Assembly (NCBI RefSeq): GCF_008123425.1
Contig: NZ_VSSS01000002.1
Span: forward strand, 1-64,000
Source of the DNA: Bradyrhizobium rifense
GTDB lineage: Bacteria > Pseudomonadota > Alphaproteobacteria > Rhizobiales > Xanthobacteraceae
Length of the DNA stretch: 64,000 nt
Reading direction: 5' to 3'
Part shown: one piece after another, positions 8,976 to 15,808 of the stretch
Numbering within the stretch: the first letter of the stretch is position 1
Layout of the letters: every line of letters begins with the position of its first letter
Translations under genes and position numbers: made by a program
Notes under the pieces: model-generated
What the model was told of the DNA's origin: nothing
Databases searched by the model: none
What the model saw: the letters and a program-made list of their open reading frames with translations, nothing else

Positions 8976-9380
8976 ATGCGGCTATTAGCATTCGCAGCAC
9001 TCGTGGCGATCTCCAGTGTGACGGGACCAGCCATTGCCCAACAGACGACGCCATCGCAAAGCCTCCAGAACGAGGCGGACAAGGGCATCAAGACACAAAA
9101 CTCAGGCGCATCGGGATACGTCGGTGAACAGGACAAGCCCGGCTCGGCCTCTCGTATGCCAGGCGACGCGACTCGGGCGGACACATCCGGCACGGTTTCG
9201 ACAGCTCCGAGCGCCCAGAATTCTGGGGCGGGGATTAGCGGAGCGCCAGGCGGCAAAAACGGTCCCTCGCAACAGGGCACCGTCGGCTCGGCGTCCCAGA
9301 ACCTCTCCGTGCAGGAACAGGATCCGGCGAACGTAAAGGGCCTGCCGGGAAACAAGAGCGGGCCGCCCGCAAAGCGATGA
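8976..9380 (+). CDS. secreted low-complexity protein
   Basis: 134 aa from ATG 8976 behind a perfect GGAGG. A signal peptide (MRLLAFAALVAISSVTGPAIA) is followed by a polar Gly/Ser/Asn/Gln-rich chain without cysteines or helices. Such disordered secreted proteins are common among rhizobial general-stress genes, and the upstream EcfG-like site fits that. Molecular role unknown. Confidence 0.8.
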   Translation: MRLLAFAALVAISSVTGPAIAQQTTPSQSLQNEADKGIKTQNSGASGYVGEQDKPGSASRMPGDATRADTSGTVSTAPSAQNSGAGISGAPGGKNGPSQQGTVGSASQNLSVQEQDPANVKGLPGNKSGPPAKR

Positions 9381-9487
9381 CTTGCAACGTGCAATGCTAT
9401 GCGCCCCGCATCGGCAACGGTGTGGGGCCTTCCGTCGCTCAGGGACGAAACGCAGGAGCGTGGCTTGGTCGCTGAAGGAGTTGCGCC

Positions 9488-10021
9488 ATGAGGATTTCGA
9501 GCGTTGCACTTGTCTTGGCTATAGTCGCCCCCTGCGTAACTTTTGCCCAGAGCGGAGGCGGCGGAGGCGGTAGCGGTGGTGGCGCCGGCAGTTCCGCTGG
9601 TCGCGGCGCTGGTGGGGCGGCTTCCTCCGCGGGCGCGGGAGGCTCAGCCGCAACGTCTTCGTCCGGCACCGGCGCAGGGGGCGCGGCGAATCCGGTTGTA
9701 ACGGCAGCTCCGTCGACTGAAGCTCCCAGCACGAATACCAATTCGACGACAGGCAACGCTAACAGCACCGCGGCAGGCCGATCTGGACCAAACCAAGGAA
9801 TGGCTAATGGTGACCGAATCGGAAACGTCCCATCCCCCGGCACCAATAGCGTCGGAGCCGCAGCCTCATCGGCAACGCCGGCTGCAAATGCGCAGGCAAC
9901 CGCGCCTGCGGGAGGAATCGGCCGGCCAACAACCACCGATCAAAGCGACAGCGATGCGAGGATAGATCAAGAGAACAATAAGGCCGACAGAACGGTAGGC
10001 AAAATTTGCAAAAACTGTTGA
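9488..10021 (+). CDS. secreted Gly/Ala/Ser-rich protein ending in CxxC
   Basis: 177 aa from ATG 9488 behind AAGGAG. A signal peptide (...AIVAPCVTFAQ) precedes a Gly/Ser tract, an Ala/Gly/Thr-rich middle, and a charged tail ending VGKICKNC at the stop. The next gene, which overlaps it, ends RSICRGC. The low-complexity body is probably disordered and the shared terminal CxxC is the only conserved-looking element. Confidence 0.78.
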   Translation: MRISSVALVLAIVAPCVTFAQSGGGGGGSGGGAGSSAGRGAGGAASSAGAGGSAATSSSGTGAGGAANPVVTAAPSTEAPSTNTNSTTGNANSTAAGRSGPNQGMANGDRIGNVPSPGTNSVGAAASSATPAANAQATAPAGGIGRPTTTDQSDSDARIDQENNKADRTVGKICKNC

Positions 10022-10221
10022 AGCACGTGTTGTTATTGGTAGTTGTCGCATCCCTTCCGACAGTGGCTGCGGACGCGAAAGGCTGGCGGCACGATCATCG
10101 CACATCCGCTGCTCCGGTAGCAGAGCGACAGGACCGGGCAAAAATTACGGCCGAGCAGAACCGCGACCCCGCTGACAAAGCTTTGGACAAGAAGATCAGA
10201 AGTATCTGCCGGGGGTGCTAA
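10006..10221 (+). CDS. small secreted protein ending in CxxC
   Basis: 71 aa. The frame overlaps the end of the upstream gene; TTG 10006 or TTG 10018 (which overlaps the stop, TTGA) are the plausible starts. A hydrophobic signal (LLLVVVASLPTVAADA) leads into a short, strongly charged mature peptide ending KKIRSICRGC. The terminal I-C-x-x-C is shared with the preceding protein. The overlap indicates translational coupling. Possible metal or redox site, inferred from the paired cysteines only. Confidence 0.7.
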   Translation: MQKLLKHVLLLVVVASLPTVAADAKGWRHDHRTSAAPVAERQDRAKITAEQNRDPADKALDKKIRSICRGC

Positions 10222-10257
10222 ATGAGGGCTCTGCCGTCAACCCGCGCGAGGCCAGAA

Positions 10258-10476
10258 CTAGGACGCGCCCGCCGTCGGGCGCCTAAGACCAGTAGCGCGG
10301 ATCTGCTGCCGTCGCTCTCTCTCAGTGGCGAACGGCGCTCCGATTTCCCGAGCTTTGTTCTGCACGGATGCCTTGCTTCTCTTCAATGCGACGGACGCTC
10401 GCGAGGCCGAAGCGCCTTTGCGCACTAGGTCCCGCAGTTGCTCAATTTGTTGCTCAGTCCAGGATCGCGATGTCAC
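10258..10476 (-). CDS. small Myb/SANT-like HTH protein
   Basis: 72 aa from a GTG at 10476. The N-terminal 45 residues (WTEQQIEQLRDLVRKGAS ... VALKRSKASVQNKAREIG) have the Trp-helix-turn-helix spacing of Myb/SANT-like or GcrA-type DNA-binding domains. Many rhizobial homologues are annotated as hypothetical. The ribosome-binding site is weak. Probably a DNA-binding protein, target unknown. Confidence 0.6.
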   Translation of the reverse strand: MTSRSWTEQQIEQLRDLVRKGASASRASVALKRSKASVQNKAREIGAPFATERERRQQIRATGLRRPTAGAS

Positions 10477-10596
10477 ACGCGGTATCGTTGTTCACATCAT
10501 CAATGTTATTGGACCGCGGCCAGCCCGGTTCTCAACTGAGATTTGCTGCGGGCGTTCCTAAGCGCGAGGAGCCAGACCAGCCGGTTCGAGGTGGAC

Positions 10597-10734
10597 TCAA
10601 GGATGCAAATACACCGTCCAGATGGTGACAACGGTCACCGCCGCAATGGCGAGGCTGATAAGCAGGAGGGCCAGGACGCTTGGACCGGGTTCGACGGGTC
10701 CGTGGGCGATACGGCGGTCGCGATTGAAGTACAT
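10597..10734 (-). CDS. small membrane protein (45 aa)
   Basis: ATG 10734 follows GAGAGAGGAA. The N-terminus is charged (MYFNRDRRIAHGPVEPGPS) and is followed by a single transmembrane helix (VLALLLISLAIAAVTVVTIW). A longer frame starting at 10884 lacks a ribosome-binding site. Function unknown. Confidence 0.62.
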   Translation of the reverse strand: MYFNRDRRIAHGPVEPGPSVLALLLISLAIAAVTVVTIWTVYLHP

Positions 10735-10789
10735 GACGCAATTCCTCTCTCCCTGGGAAAGTGGCGGCAGCAGTGATCTTTCCCGCGTA

Positions 10790-10815
10790 GGAACGATGGG
10801 CCATACTCCCGCGTT
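10790..10815 (+). promoter_or_regulatory. EcfG-type promoter (GGAAC-N17-CGTT)
   Basis: GGAAC at 10790 and CGTT at 10812 have 17 bp between them. The site lies 34 bp before ATG 10850, oriented toward it. Confidence 0.6.
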
Positions 10816-10849
10816 CAGACTCGCCGAAGCACCAGACCAGGAAATGATG

Positions 10850-11023
10850 ATGGCTGAAAAATTTGATCCGGCGCCGACAGACAATCATGCATCCGACCCC
10901 AAGCGGGATATTCGCCGCGACAAGGCGAAAGATGACGAGCTGCAAAAGGGATTGAAGGACAGTTTTCCAGCTTCGGACCCAGTCAGCAGCACACAGGCAT
11001 CGAAGGCAACGCCGGACGCGTGA
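10850..11023 (+). CDS. small disordered stress-type protein (57 aa)
   Basis: Three ATGs follow in a row (10844, 10847, 10850); AGGAA at 10839 gives good spacing only for the last. The product is polar and charged with a DELQKGLKDSFPASDPVS core, a motif seen in short alphaproteobacterial proteins of unknown function. No membrane or signal segment. The upstream EcfG-like promoter suggests general-stress control. Confidence 0.72.
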   Translation: MAEKFDPAPTDNHASDPKRDIRRDKAKDDELQKGLKDSFPASDPVSSTQASKATPDA

Positions 11024-11035
11024 CAGGAGAAGAAG

Positions 11036-11242
11036 ATGGGATTAGCGGCTTATGATATTGTTGGCGGAGCCGGCGAGTGGCACGTGCGGCACGATGGTGA
11101 GAGTAAGAACACCTATGAGACCAAGGAGGCCGCGTTTGAGGCGGCCGTTGTGGCAGCGTCGCTGGCGCTGCGCCAGGGCCACGGCGTGACATTGACGGTA
11201 CCTGAAAGCGAGAGCACAACCGGCGCGGCAAATGCGGGGTAG
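11036..11242 (+). CDS. small hypothetical protein, DUF2188-like
   Basis: 68 aa, with AGGAGAAG before ATG 11036. The pattern YDIVGGAGEWHVRHDGES, then TKEAAFEAAVVAAS resembles short DUF2188-like proteins with a beta hairpin and one helix. It begins 13 bp after the previous stop, so the two are probably one operon. Function unknown. Confidence 0.7.
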   Translation: MGLAAYDIVGGAGEWHVRHDGESKNTYETKEAAFEAAVVAASLALRQGHGVTLTVPESESTTGAANAG

Positions 11243-11349
11243 GATTGACCGCGCGGGCAGGGCAGCGGGCCTTCAGCTCAAACCCGGCCAGCGCTCGAGT
11301 CTCTTGTTTGTCGTCGCGACCTCAATTTGAATATCGAAACGCTACTTAT

Positions 11350-11865
11350 AGATCATCGCGTCGTGACTTTGGTCAGCCGAACTGCATAAGGCAATTCGGC
11401 CAATACAGCTCGGTCGCCTATTTCAATGCCCCCGAGGACCATTTGCGAAAACGCACACGTCGCTTTCGCACCAGAGATCACCAGCGTCTCGACTTGACGC
11501 CAGAAGCCGTTGCAACGCGCCATTGGCGAACGCTCCATAGGTTTGTCTGTCCATCCAACAGCGGGCGGGTAAACCGGTTGAGCGGCTCCACAAGTTCAAG
11601 CAACTGCGGGTCAAGCCGCTCGCCAGTGACGCATTCCCCATTTCTCGTAATACGCCCTACAGGCCCCTCGGGCGGCTTCTTTGTTTTGAGGGAGGAATGA
11701 ACCGGGTGAAGATGGTCTGCTCCGGGGCGTGTCCGACGATCTCGGCAGCAGTGGCAAAATCCGGTTCATCGACGGCGTCAGCCATGGTCCGTCAGGTCCG
11801 AACAGAATTTGGAAATCAATGCGAAGATGAATCGTGGGGCCCAAGTGGCGCCAACAGCCTATCAT
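11350..11865 (-). pseudogene. isochorismatase-family hydrolase, multiply frameshifted
   Basis: Pieces of one protein are spread over three frames. 11865 downward gives FQILFGPDGPWLTPSMNRIL and EAARGACRAYYEKWG; the next frame gives DRQTYGAFANGALQRLLASS; a third gives VETLVISGAKATCAF and a degraded IEIGDRAVLAE. These match, in order, the intact cysteine hydrolase at 27410-28018 (MQNIFAPGGLWQTPWMERVL ... VITGAETDVCVL). Here the TDVC catalytic-cysteine segment reads KATCAF. At least three indels are needed to rebuild it, so it is a true pseudogene. Confidence 0.8.
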
Positions 11866-11876
11866 CCTCGTCTCCG

Positions 11877-12353
11877 TTAGAGCTTCCGATAGGTCACATG
11901 GGCGGTCGCAAATGGAATGCCTGCCCGCCCCGCGCGGCCTCGCACAATGCAGGCGTGGCCATCGATGGCATAAAACCAGTCGTCGAAGTTCAGCTTGGTG
12001 GACTTGCCGTCAGCTTGCGGGACATCCCGTGTGTATTTCCAGTGGAAGGCGCAACCGGTCTGTTCGCCCGTTGCTTCGCCTTCCAAATGATTTTCATGCC
12101 CCACGTACTGCCCCCTACCAACCTTACGGATGGTCCAATGCAAGGTGTCGCTGTGGCCGTCATCGAACTGGTAAGTCTCGGTAAAGAGGACCGTGTCGGT
12201 GTCTTCTTCCAATTTACCCTGAGCCGTGATGGTCGCCCTGCGCTGCAAGCCGCCGATAAGGCTCTCCATGACGGCCCAGCCCTCCAGGCTGCCAAGGAAG
12301 AAGACCTCGGGCAAGAATACCGGAACGCTCCCTTTGAAATCGTCGAGTTTCAC
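11877..12353 (-). CDS. DUF3833-type protein (158 aa)
   Basis: The chosen start is GTG 12353 (VKLDDFKGS), because the frame further upstream overlaps the 12383-12592 gene and shows no similarity to the family. The body has the DUF3833 layout: FLGSLEGWAVMESLIGGLQR, TETYQFDDGHSDTLHW, a HWKYTRDVP strand and FDDWFYAIDGHACIVRGRAG. The fold is a lipocalin-like beta barrel and no ligand is known. Most family members are lipoproteins; no signal is visible here, which leaves the start slightly uncertain. Confidence 0.75.
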   Translation of the reverse strand: MKLDDFKGSVPVFLPEVFFLGSLEGWAVMESLIGGLQRRATITAQGKLEEDTDTVLFTETYQFDDGHSDTLHWTIRKVGRGQYVGHENHLEGEATGEQTGCAFHWKYTRDVPQADGKSTKLNFDDWFYAIDGHACIVRGRAGRAGIPFATAHVTYRKL

Positions 12354-12382
12354 TGCTGATGATCCGTGTTGAGGCGCGAAGC

Positions 12383-12592
12383 CTATCGGCGCGCGGCGAT
12401 GACCCCGATCATGAACGCGACCGCCAGTGACGGTAACGGTGCCTCGCGAACCAAATCGCTTAGAATCGCTTTCCATTGACCCGGCGCAGTTCCGTCCTCA
12501 AGAGTGTGCCGGACCCCGCGCGCCGCTTCCCGTATAGTGGCGGTTGTCTCGGAGAACGTCGAGGTCGAACTTTCAGATTGATGTTCATTCAT
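12383..12592 (-). CDS. small protein with C-terminal TM segment
   Basis: 69 aa from ATG 12592, behind a strong GAGAGGAGA. The first 50 residues are polar and helical (FSETTATIREAARGVRHTLE) and the C-terminus is a hydrophobic anchor (PSLAVAFMIGVIAARR). This resembles short ElaB/DUF883-like inner-membrane proteins associated with stationary phase and stress. It precedes the DUF3833 gene by 29 bp. Confidence 0.72.
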   Translation of the reverse strand: MNEHQSESSTSTFSETTATIREAARGVRHTLEDGTAPGQWKAILSDLVREAPLPSLAVAFMIGVIAARR

Positions 12593-12642
12593 GGCGCATT
12601 CTCCTCTCCGAACAATGAGCGCGTCGAAAAATTGTTCCTGGC

Positions 12643-12888
12643 TTACGTCCGACGGTTCACCCGCGGCGATGAGGCGGGGCCCGCGAGTTTGGTCCATTCA
12701 CTGCTAAGGCGAAGCCATACTTCCTTGTCGAGCGGGCTGGTGGTTCTCTCCGCCTCGCGTTCACAATCCCTGGCTTCCTTGCGGCAATGGTCTGCAAATC
12801 GCTCGTCGGTCATCACTGCTAACGCGCGGGCGAGCGCTTGGTTGTCAACGCGCAATTGCGATTGAGACGATTGGGTCTTGGTTTGCAC
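12643..12888 (-). CDS. small helical-hairpin protein
   Basis: The conserved part is MTDERFADHCRKEARDCE, then SPLDKEVWLRLSSEWTKLAG: two helices with a Cys in the first and two Trp in the second. I take GTG 12888 as the start because the residues before the internal Met (12813) still look like coiled-coil coding sequence; ATG 12813 is the alternative. It belongs with several similar short proteins in this window. Function unknown. Confidence 0.65.
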   Translation of the reverse strand: MQTKTQSSQSQLRVDNQALARALAVMTDERFADHCRKEARDCEREAERTTSPLDKEVWLRLSSEWTKLAGPASSPRVNRRT

Positions 12889-12901
12889 GCTATGGAGCTT
12901 A

Positions 12902-12926
12902 GGAACATCTCCGTCCGACTCTTGTT
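12902..12926 (+). promoter_or_regulatory. EcfG-type promoter (GGAAC-N16-TGTT)
   Basis: GGAAC at 12902 and TGTT at 12923, 16 bp between. It lies about 50 bp before the GTG start at 12979. Confidence 0.6.
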
Positions 12927-12978
12927 GGGCCGATGATCGTCGCAGAGTGTCGCTTAATGCGGCGAAAGGAGTCCTGCG

Positions 12979-13218
12979 GTGGCCAGAACAGCGATCTTGA
13001 GGAAAGATCTCGAGCTTGTCGCGCTTCAGGAGATCCGCAGCTTTCCAGGTGGGGAGCATGTTGTGTCCGTCGAGATCGAATGCGGCGCAGAAGAGGACAG
13101 CGACATGGGCTGGCGACTTCATGTGATCGCCAAGGATGAAGCCGAGCTCGACCGCATCAACTATGCCGCGAAGACCACAACTGAGAGATTGAAACGCCGA
13201 TATTGCCTCAAGTGGTGA
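12979..13218 (+). CDS. hypothetical protein (79 aa)
   Basis: The GTG start at 12979 sits behind AAGGAG. The product begins VARTAILRKDLELVALQEIR, then GGEHVVSVEIEC and DMGWRLHVIAKDEAELDRI, an alternating strand and helix pattern of a small alpha/beta protein. No signal or membrane segment. It directly precedes the VOC gene (4 bp gap), and the EcfG-like site probably drives both. Confidence 0.72.
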   Translation: MARTAILRKDLELVALQEIRSFPGGEHVVSVEIECGAEEDSDMGWRLHVIAKDEAELDRINYAAKTTTERLKRRYCLKW

Positions 13219-13222
13219 CCAG

Positions 13223-13609
13223 ATGATCCATCACGTTTCTCTCGGCAGCAATGACGTCAAGCGCGCAAGAGCCTTCTACGATCCGCTCATGTCCCTCGTT
13301 GGACTGCGGCTCCTTAAGCACTCGGAGCGTTCGCTCCACTACGGCGCCTCCGACATCATTTTCAGCATTCAAACTCCCACAGACGGACAGCCGGCAACCG
13401 TCGGAAATGGGGTTCACGTAGCTTTTCAGGCGCCGGATCGCGAGACGGTCAGACGCTTTCACTCGTCCGCCCTGGCGAACGGCGGCGTCGACGAAGGGGC
13501 TCCGGGCATTCGGGAGAATTACAATGCCAACTACTATGGCGCATTTGTCCGCGACCTTGATGGCAATAAGATCGAGGCGGTGACTTACACCGCAAGAGAG
13601 AGCTTCTAA
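13223..13609 (+). CDS. VOC/glyoxalase-family protein
   Basis: 128 aa. It opens with IHHVSLGSNDVKRARAFYDP, the first beta-alpha module of the vicinal-oxygen-chelate fold, and ends with ANYYGAFVRDLDGNKIEAV, the metal-ligand-bearing strand (Asp and Glu). Expected metal ligands are His in the first strand and Glu near the end. Members act on glyoxal adducts, catechols or antibiotics; the substrate here is unknown. It follows the 12979 gene in one operon. A C-terminal scrap of a paralogue lies at 47940. Confidence 0.88.
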   Translation: MIHHVSLGSNDVKRARAFYDPLMSLVGLRLLKHSERSLHYGASDIIFSIQTPTDGQPATVGNGVHVAFQAPDRETVRRFHSSALANGGVDEGAPGIRENYNANYYGAFVRDLDGNKIEAVTYTARESF

Positions 13610-13844
13610 AGTCGGACCGACAAACGGCGCATCGTCAGCGGCCAGCTCACTCTGACGTTCCCGGAGCAAGTGCGAACTGCGATCGATCTGCTGAACAGTT
13701 CCACAATGCGCCCAGCCTTGCGGGTATCCTGGAAAGCCCGGTCCGCTCGTGACATCCGAGAAGCCTCCGTGTCCATCACCCGTCGATATTGCAACCTTCG
13801 GGCCGGCACCGCGTTCGTTTCTGGAACATTTTCGGAGGTTTCGT

Positions 13845-14084
13845 ATGCCCGATACATCTCAGGTCAAAGAGCACATGGACGTCATTTCGTCCGACCGGAA
13901 GACAGTGGGAAAGGTTGACCACCTCGATGGGCCCGACAAGATCAAACTCACCAAGCAAAGCTCACCGGACGGGGAGCACCATCATTTCATCCCGGTGTCT
14001 TGGATCGACCATGTCGATCAGCATGTGCATCTGAACAAAACGGGTGCCGACGTCACGGCGCATTGGCAGCACGGGCGCGGTTAG
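13845..14084 (+). CDS. DUF2171 protein (79 aa)
   Basis: ATG 13845 follows CGGAGG. The product has the DUF2171 pattern: VKEHMDVISSDRKTVGKVDH, then KLTKQSSPDGEHHHFIPVSW and an IDHVDQHVHLNK segment. This is a PRC-barrel-like small beta protein, abundant in stress regulons of this group. Molecular role unknown. Confidence 0.82.
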   Translation: MPDTSQVKEHMDVISSDRKTVGKVDHLDGPDKIKLTKQSSPDGEHHHFIPVSWIDHVDQHVHLNKTGADVTAHWQHGRG

Positions 14085-14161
14085 GCGGACCAACGGCTCG
14101 GTTTTTAATGTGTTAGCGGACACAGCAGGTGTGCTCGTCCGGCAAAACGGCGGAGGCCGTC

Positions 14162-14788
14162 ATGACTGATCCTGAGGACAGAGCCCTCACGTGGAGCTTT
14201 AACAGGCGCGCATTCATCGGCGGAGCGGCCGGTACCGTTGCATTGCCTCTTGTTGCCAAAGCCGCCGGCGATGCAAACACGGCCGCGGTCGCGGCGGACC
14301 TGAGTTTACCGGTTGACGTAACGCTCCAGATCAACGGCGCGACGAGACCCCTTAATATTGATATTCGCACGACGCTGCTCGATGCGCTCCGAGAGCACGC
14401 CGGTCTCACCGGTTCCAAAAAGGGTTGCGATCACGGCCAATGCGGCGCTTGCACCGTCATGGTTGACGGGCGACGGGTGCTTTCGTGCCTGACATTGGCG
14501 CTGACTGTCCAGGACCAGCCCATCACTACAATCGAGGGGCTTTCTCAGGGTGACCAATTGCACCCGATGCAGCAAGCCTTCATCGACCAAGATGCCTTCC
14601 AGTGCGGGTACTGCACTCCTGGCCAGATCATTTCGGCGATCGCGTGCGTGAAGGAGGGCCACGCGACCACCGATGGCGACATTCGCGAGTTCATGAGCGG
14701 CAATATCTGTCGTTGCGCGGCCTACCCCAACATCGTAGCGGCAGTCAAGCAAGCCGCGCCAGCAGTGTCGGACGAGCAGAAAGGCTGA
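14162..14788 (+). CDS. paoA: aldehyde oxidoreductase 2Fe-2S subunit
   Basis: 208 aa. The N-terminus carries a twin-arginine export signal (FNRRAFIGGAAGTVALPLVA). A plant-type [2Fe-2S] motif follows (CDHGQCGACTVMVDGRRVLSC), then the second alpha-helical [2Fe-2S] motif (QCGYCTPGQI ... NICRCAAYPNI). This is the electron-transfer subunit of the xanthine dehydrogenase family, matching PaoA/YagT of the periplasmic PaoABC enzyme. The start is 2 nt beyond the GTC codon following the upstream leader, and the next gene begins 2 bp after its stop, so the three genes are one operon. Confidence 0.93.
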   Translation: MTDPEDRALTWSFNRRAFIGGAAGTVALPLVAKAAGDANTAAVAADLSLPVDVTLQINGATRPLNIDIRTTLLDALREHAGLTGSKKGCDHGQCGACTVMVDGRRVLSCLTLALTVQDQPITTIEGLSQGDQLHPMQQAFIDQDAFQCGYCTPGQIISAIACVKEGHATTDGDIREFMSGNICRCAAYPNIVAAVKQAAPAVSDEQKG

Positions 14789-14790
14789 GC

Positions 14791-15807
14791 ATGCGACCCT
14801 TTGCCTACAGCAGACCAACCGACGCCAATTCTGCCGTGCAGGCCCTGTCGGCGGCCGCGTCCGCCAATTCACCGGTCGCGGATGCAGCCATTCAGGCACT
14901 CGCCGGTGGCACCACCTTACTGGATCTGATGAAACTCGACGTGATGCGTCCGAGCGCCCTCGTCGACATCAATCCGCTGTCTGACGTGTGGTCGGCCGTG
15001 AACCTCGATGGGGGCAATCTGAAACTGGGTGCGCTGGCACGGATGTCTGATGTCGCCGCGCATGCCGACATTCAAAAAAATTATCCGGTCGTCGCGGATG
15101 CCCTCAAACTAGCGGCCAGCCCGCAGATCCGAAATATGGCCTCGCTCGGGGGAAACGTCCTGCAGCGAACCCGCTGTACCTACTTTCGCGACGTCAGCTA
15201 TGAAAACTGCAACAAGCGAAATCCGGGATCGGGATGCGCTGCCATGGACGGCTTCAACCGGACCCATGCGGTGCTTGGGACGAGCGGCCAATGCATCGCG
15301 ACCTATCCGGGCGACTTTGCGCAGGCGCTGATTGCGCTAAACGCTACCGTCGAAATCATTGGAAAGTCTAGCGCGCGTACCGTCTCCTTCGCCGAGTTGC
15401 ACAGGGCGCCCGGCAATTCCCCGCAGATCGAAACGACGTTGATGCCGGGGGAGTTGATCTCGTCCTTCTCGATTCAGGGGCGCTGGCCTCGGTCGACGTA
15501 CTTCAAGGTGCGTGACCGACAATCATACGAATTCGCGCTCTCGTCAGCCGCGATTGCGCTCGAGGTTCAGGACGGCACGATCCGGGATGCCCGGATCGCG
15601 CTCGGTGGCGTAGCGACCGTGCCGTGGCGGGCGCGGAAGGCCGAGGGTCTACTCAAAGGCGAGAAGTTCGATGATGCACTCGCCTCGCAGGTCGCCGAAG
15701 CGGCATTTGAGGATGCTGTAGGCAGTAAACATAACGCATTCAAAATTGCGCTCGGCAAGCGCGTCGTGGCACGGGCGCTACATCAAGCCGCCGCGATGGA
15801 GATTTGA
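14791..15807 (+). CDS. paoB: aldehyde oxidoreductase FAD subunit
   Basis: 338 aa beginning MRPFAYSRPTD. FAD-binding motifs include ALAGGTTLLDLMK and ASPQIRNMASLGGNVLQRTRC, and the CO-dehydrogenase flavoprotein C-terminal domain follows. The cysteine-rich loop after NVLQRT (CTYFRD ... ENCNKRNPGSGC) is where PaoB carries an extra [4Fe-4S] cluster, unlike most family members. It passes electrons from the Mo subunit through PaoA. The gene starts 2 bp after paoA and ends 1 bp before paoC. Confidence 0.93.
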   Translation: MRPFAYSRPTDANSAVQALSAAASANSPVADAAIQALAGGTTLLDLMKLDVMRPSALVDINPLSDVWSAVNLDGGNLKLGALARMSDVAAHADIQKNYPVVADALKLAASPQIRNMASLGGNVLQRTRCTYFRDVSYENCNKRNPGSGCAAMDGFNRTHAVLGTSGQCIATYPGDFAQALIALNATVEIIGKSSARTVSFAELHRAPGNSPQIETTLMPGELISSFSIQGRWPRSTYFKVRDRQSYEFALSSAAIALEVQDGTIRDARIALGGVATVPWRARKAEGLLKGEKFDDALASQVAEAAFEDAVGSKHNAFKIALGKRVVARALHQAAAMEI

Positions 15808-15808
15808 G

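Noticed and set aside
9400..9428. GC-rich imperfect hairpin between two secreted protein genes as a terminator
   Set aside because: The stem is interrupted and no T-run follows.
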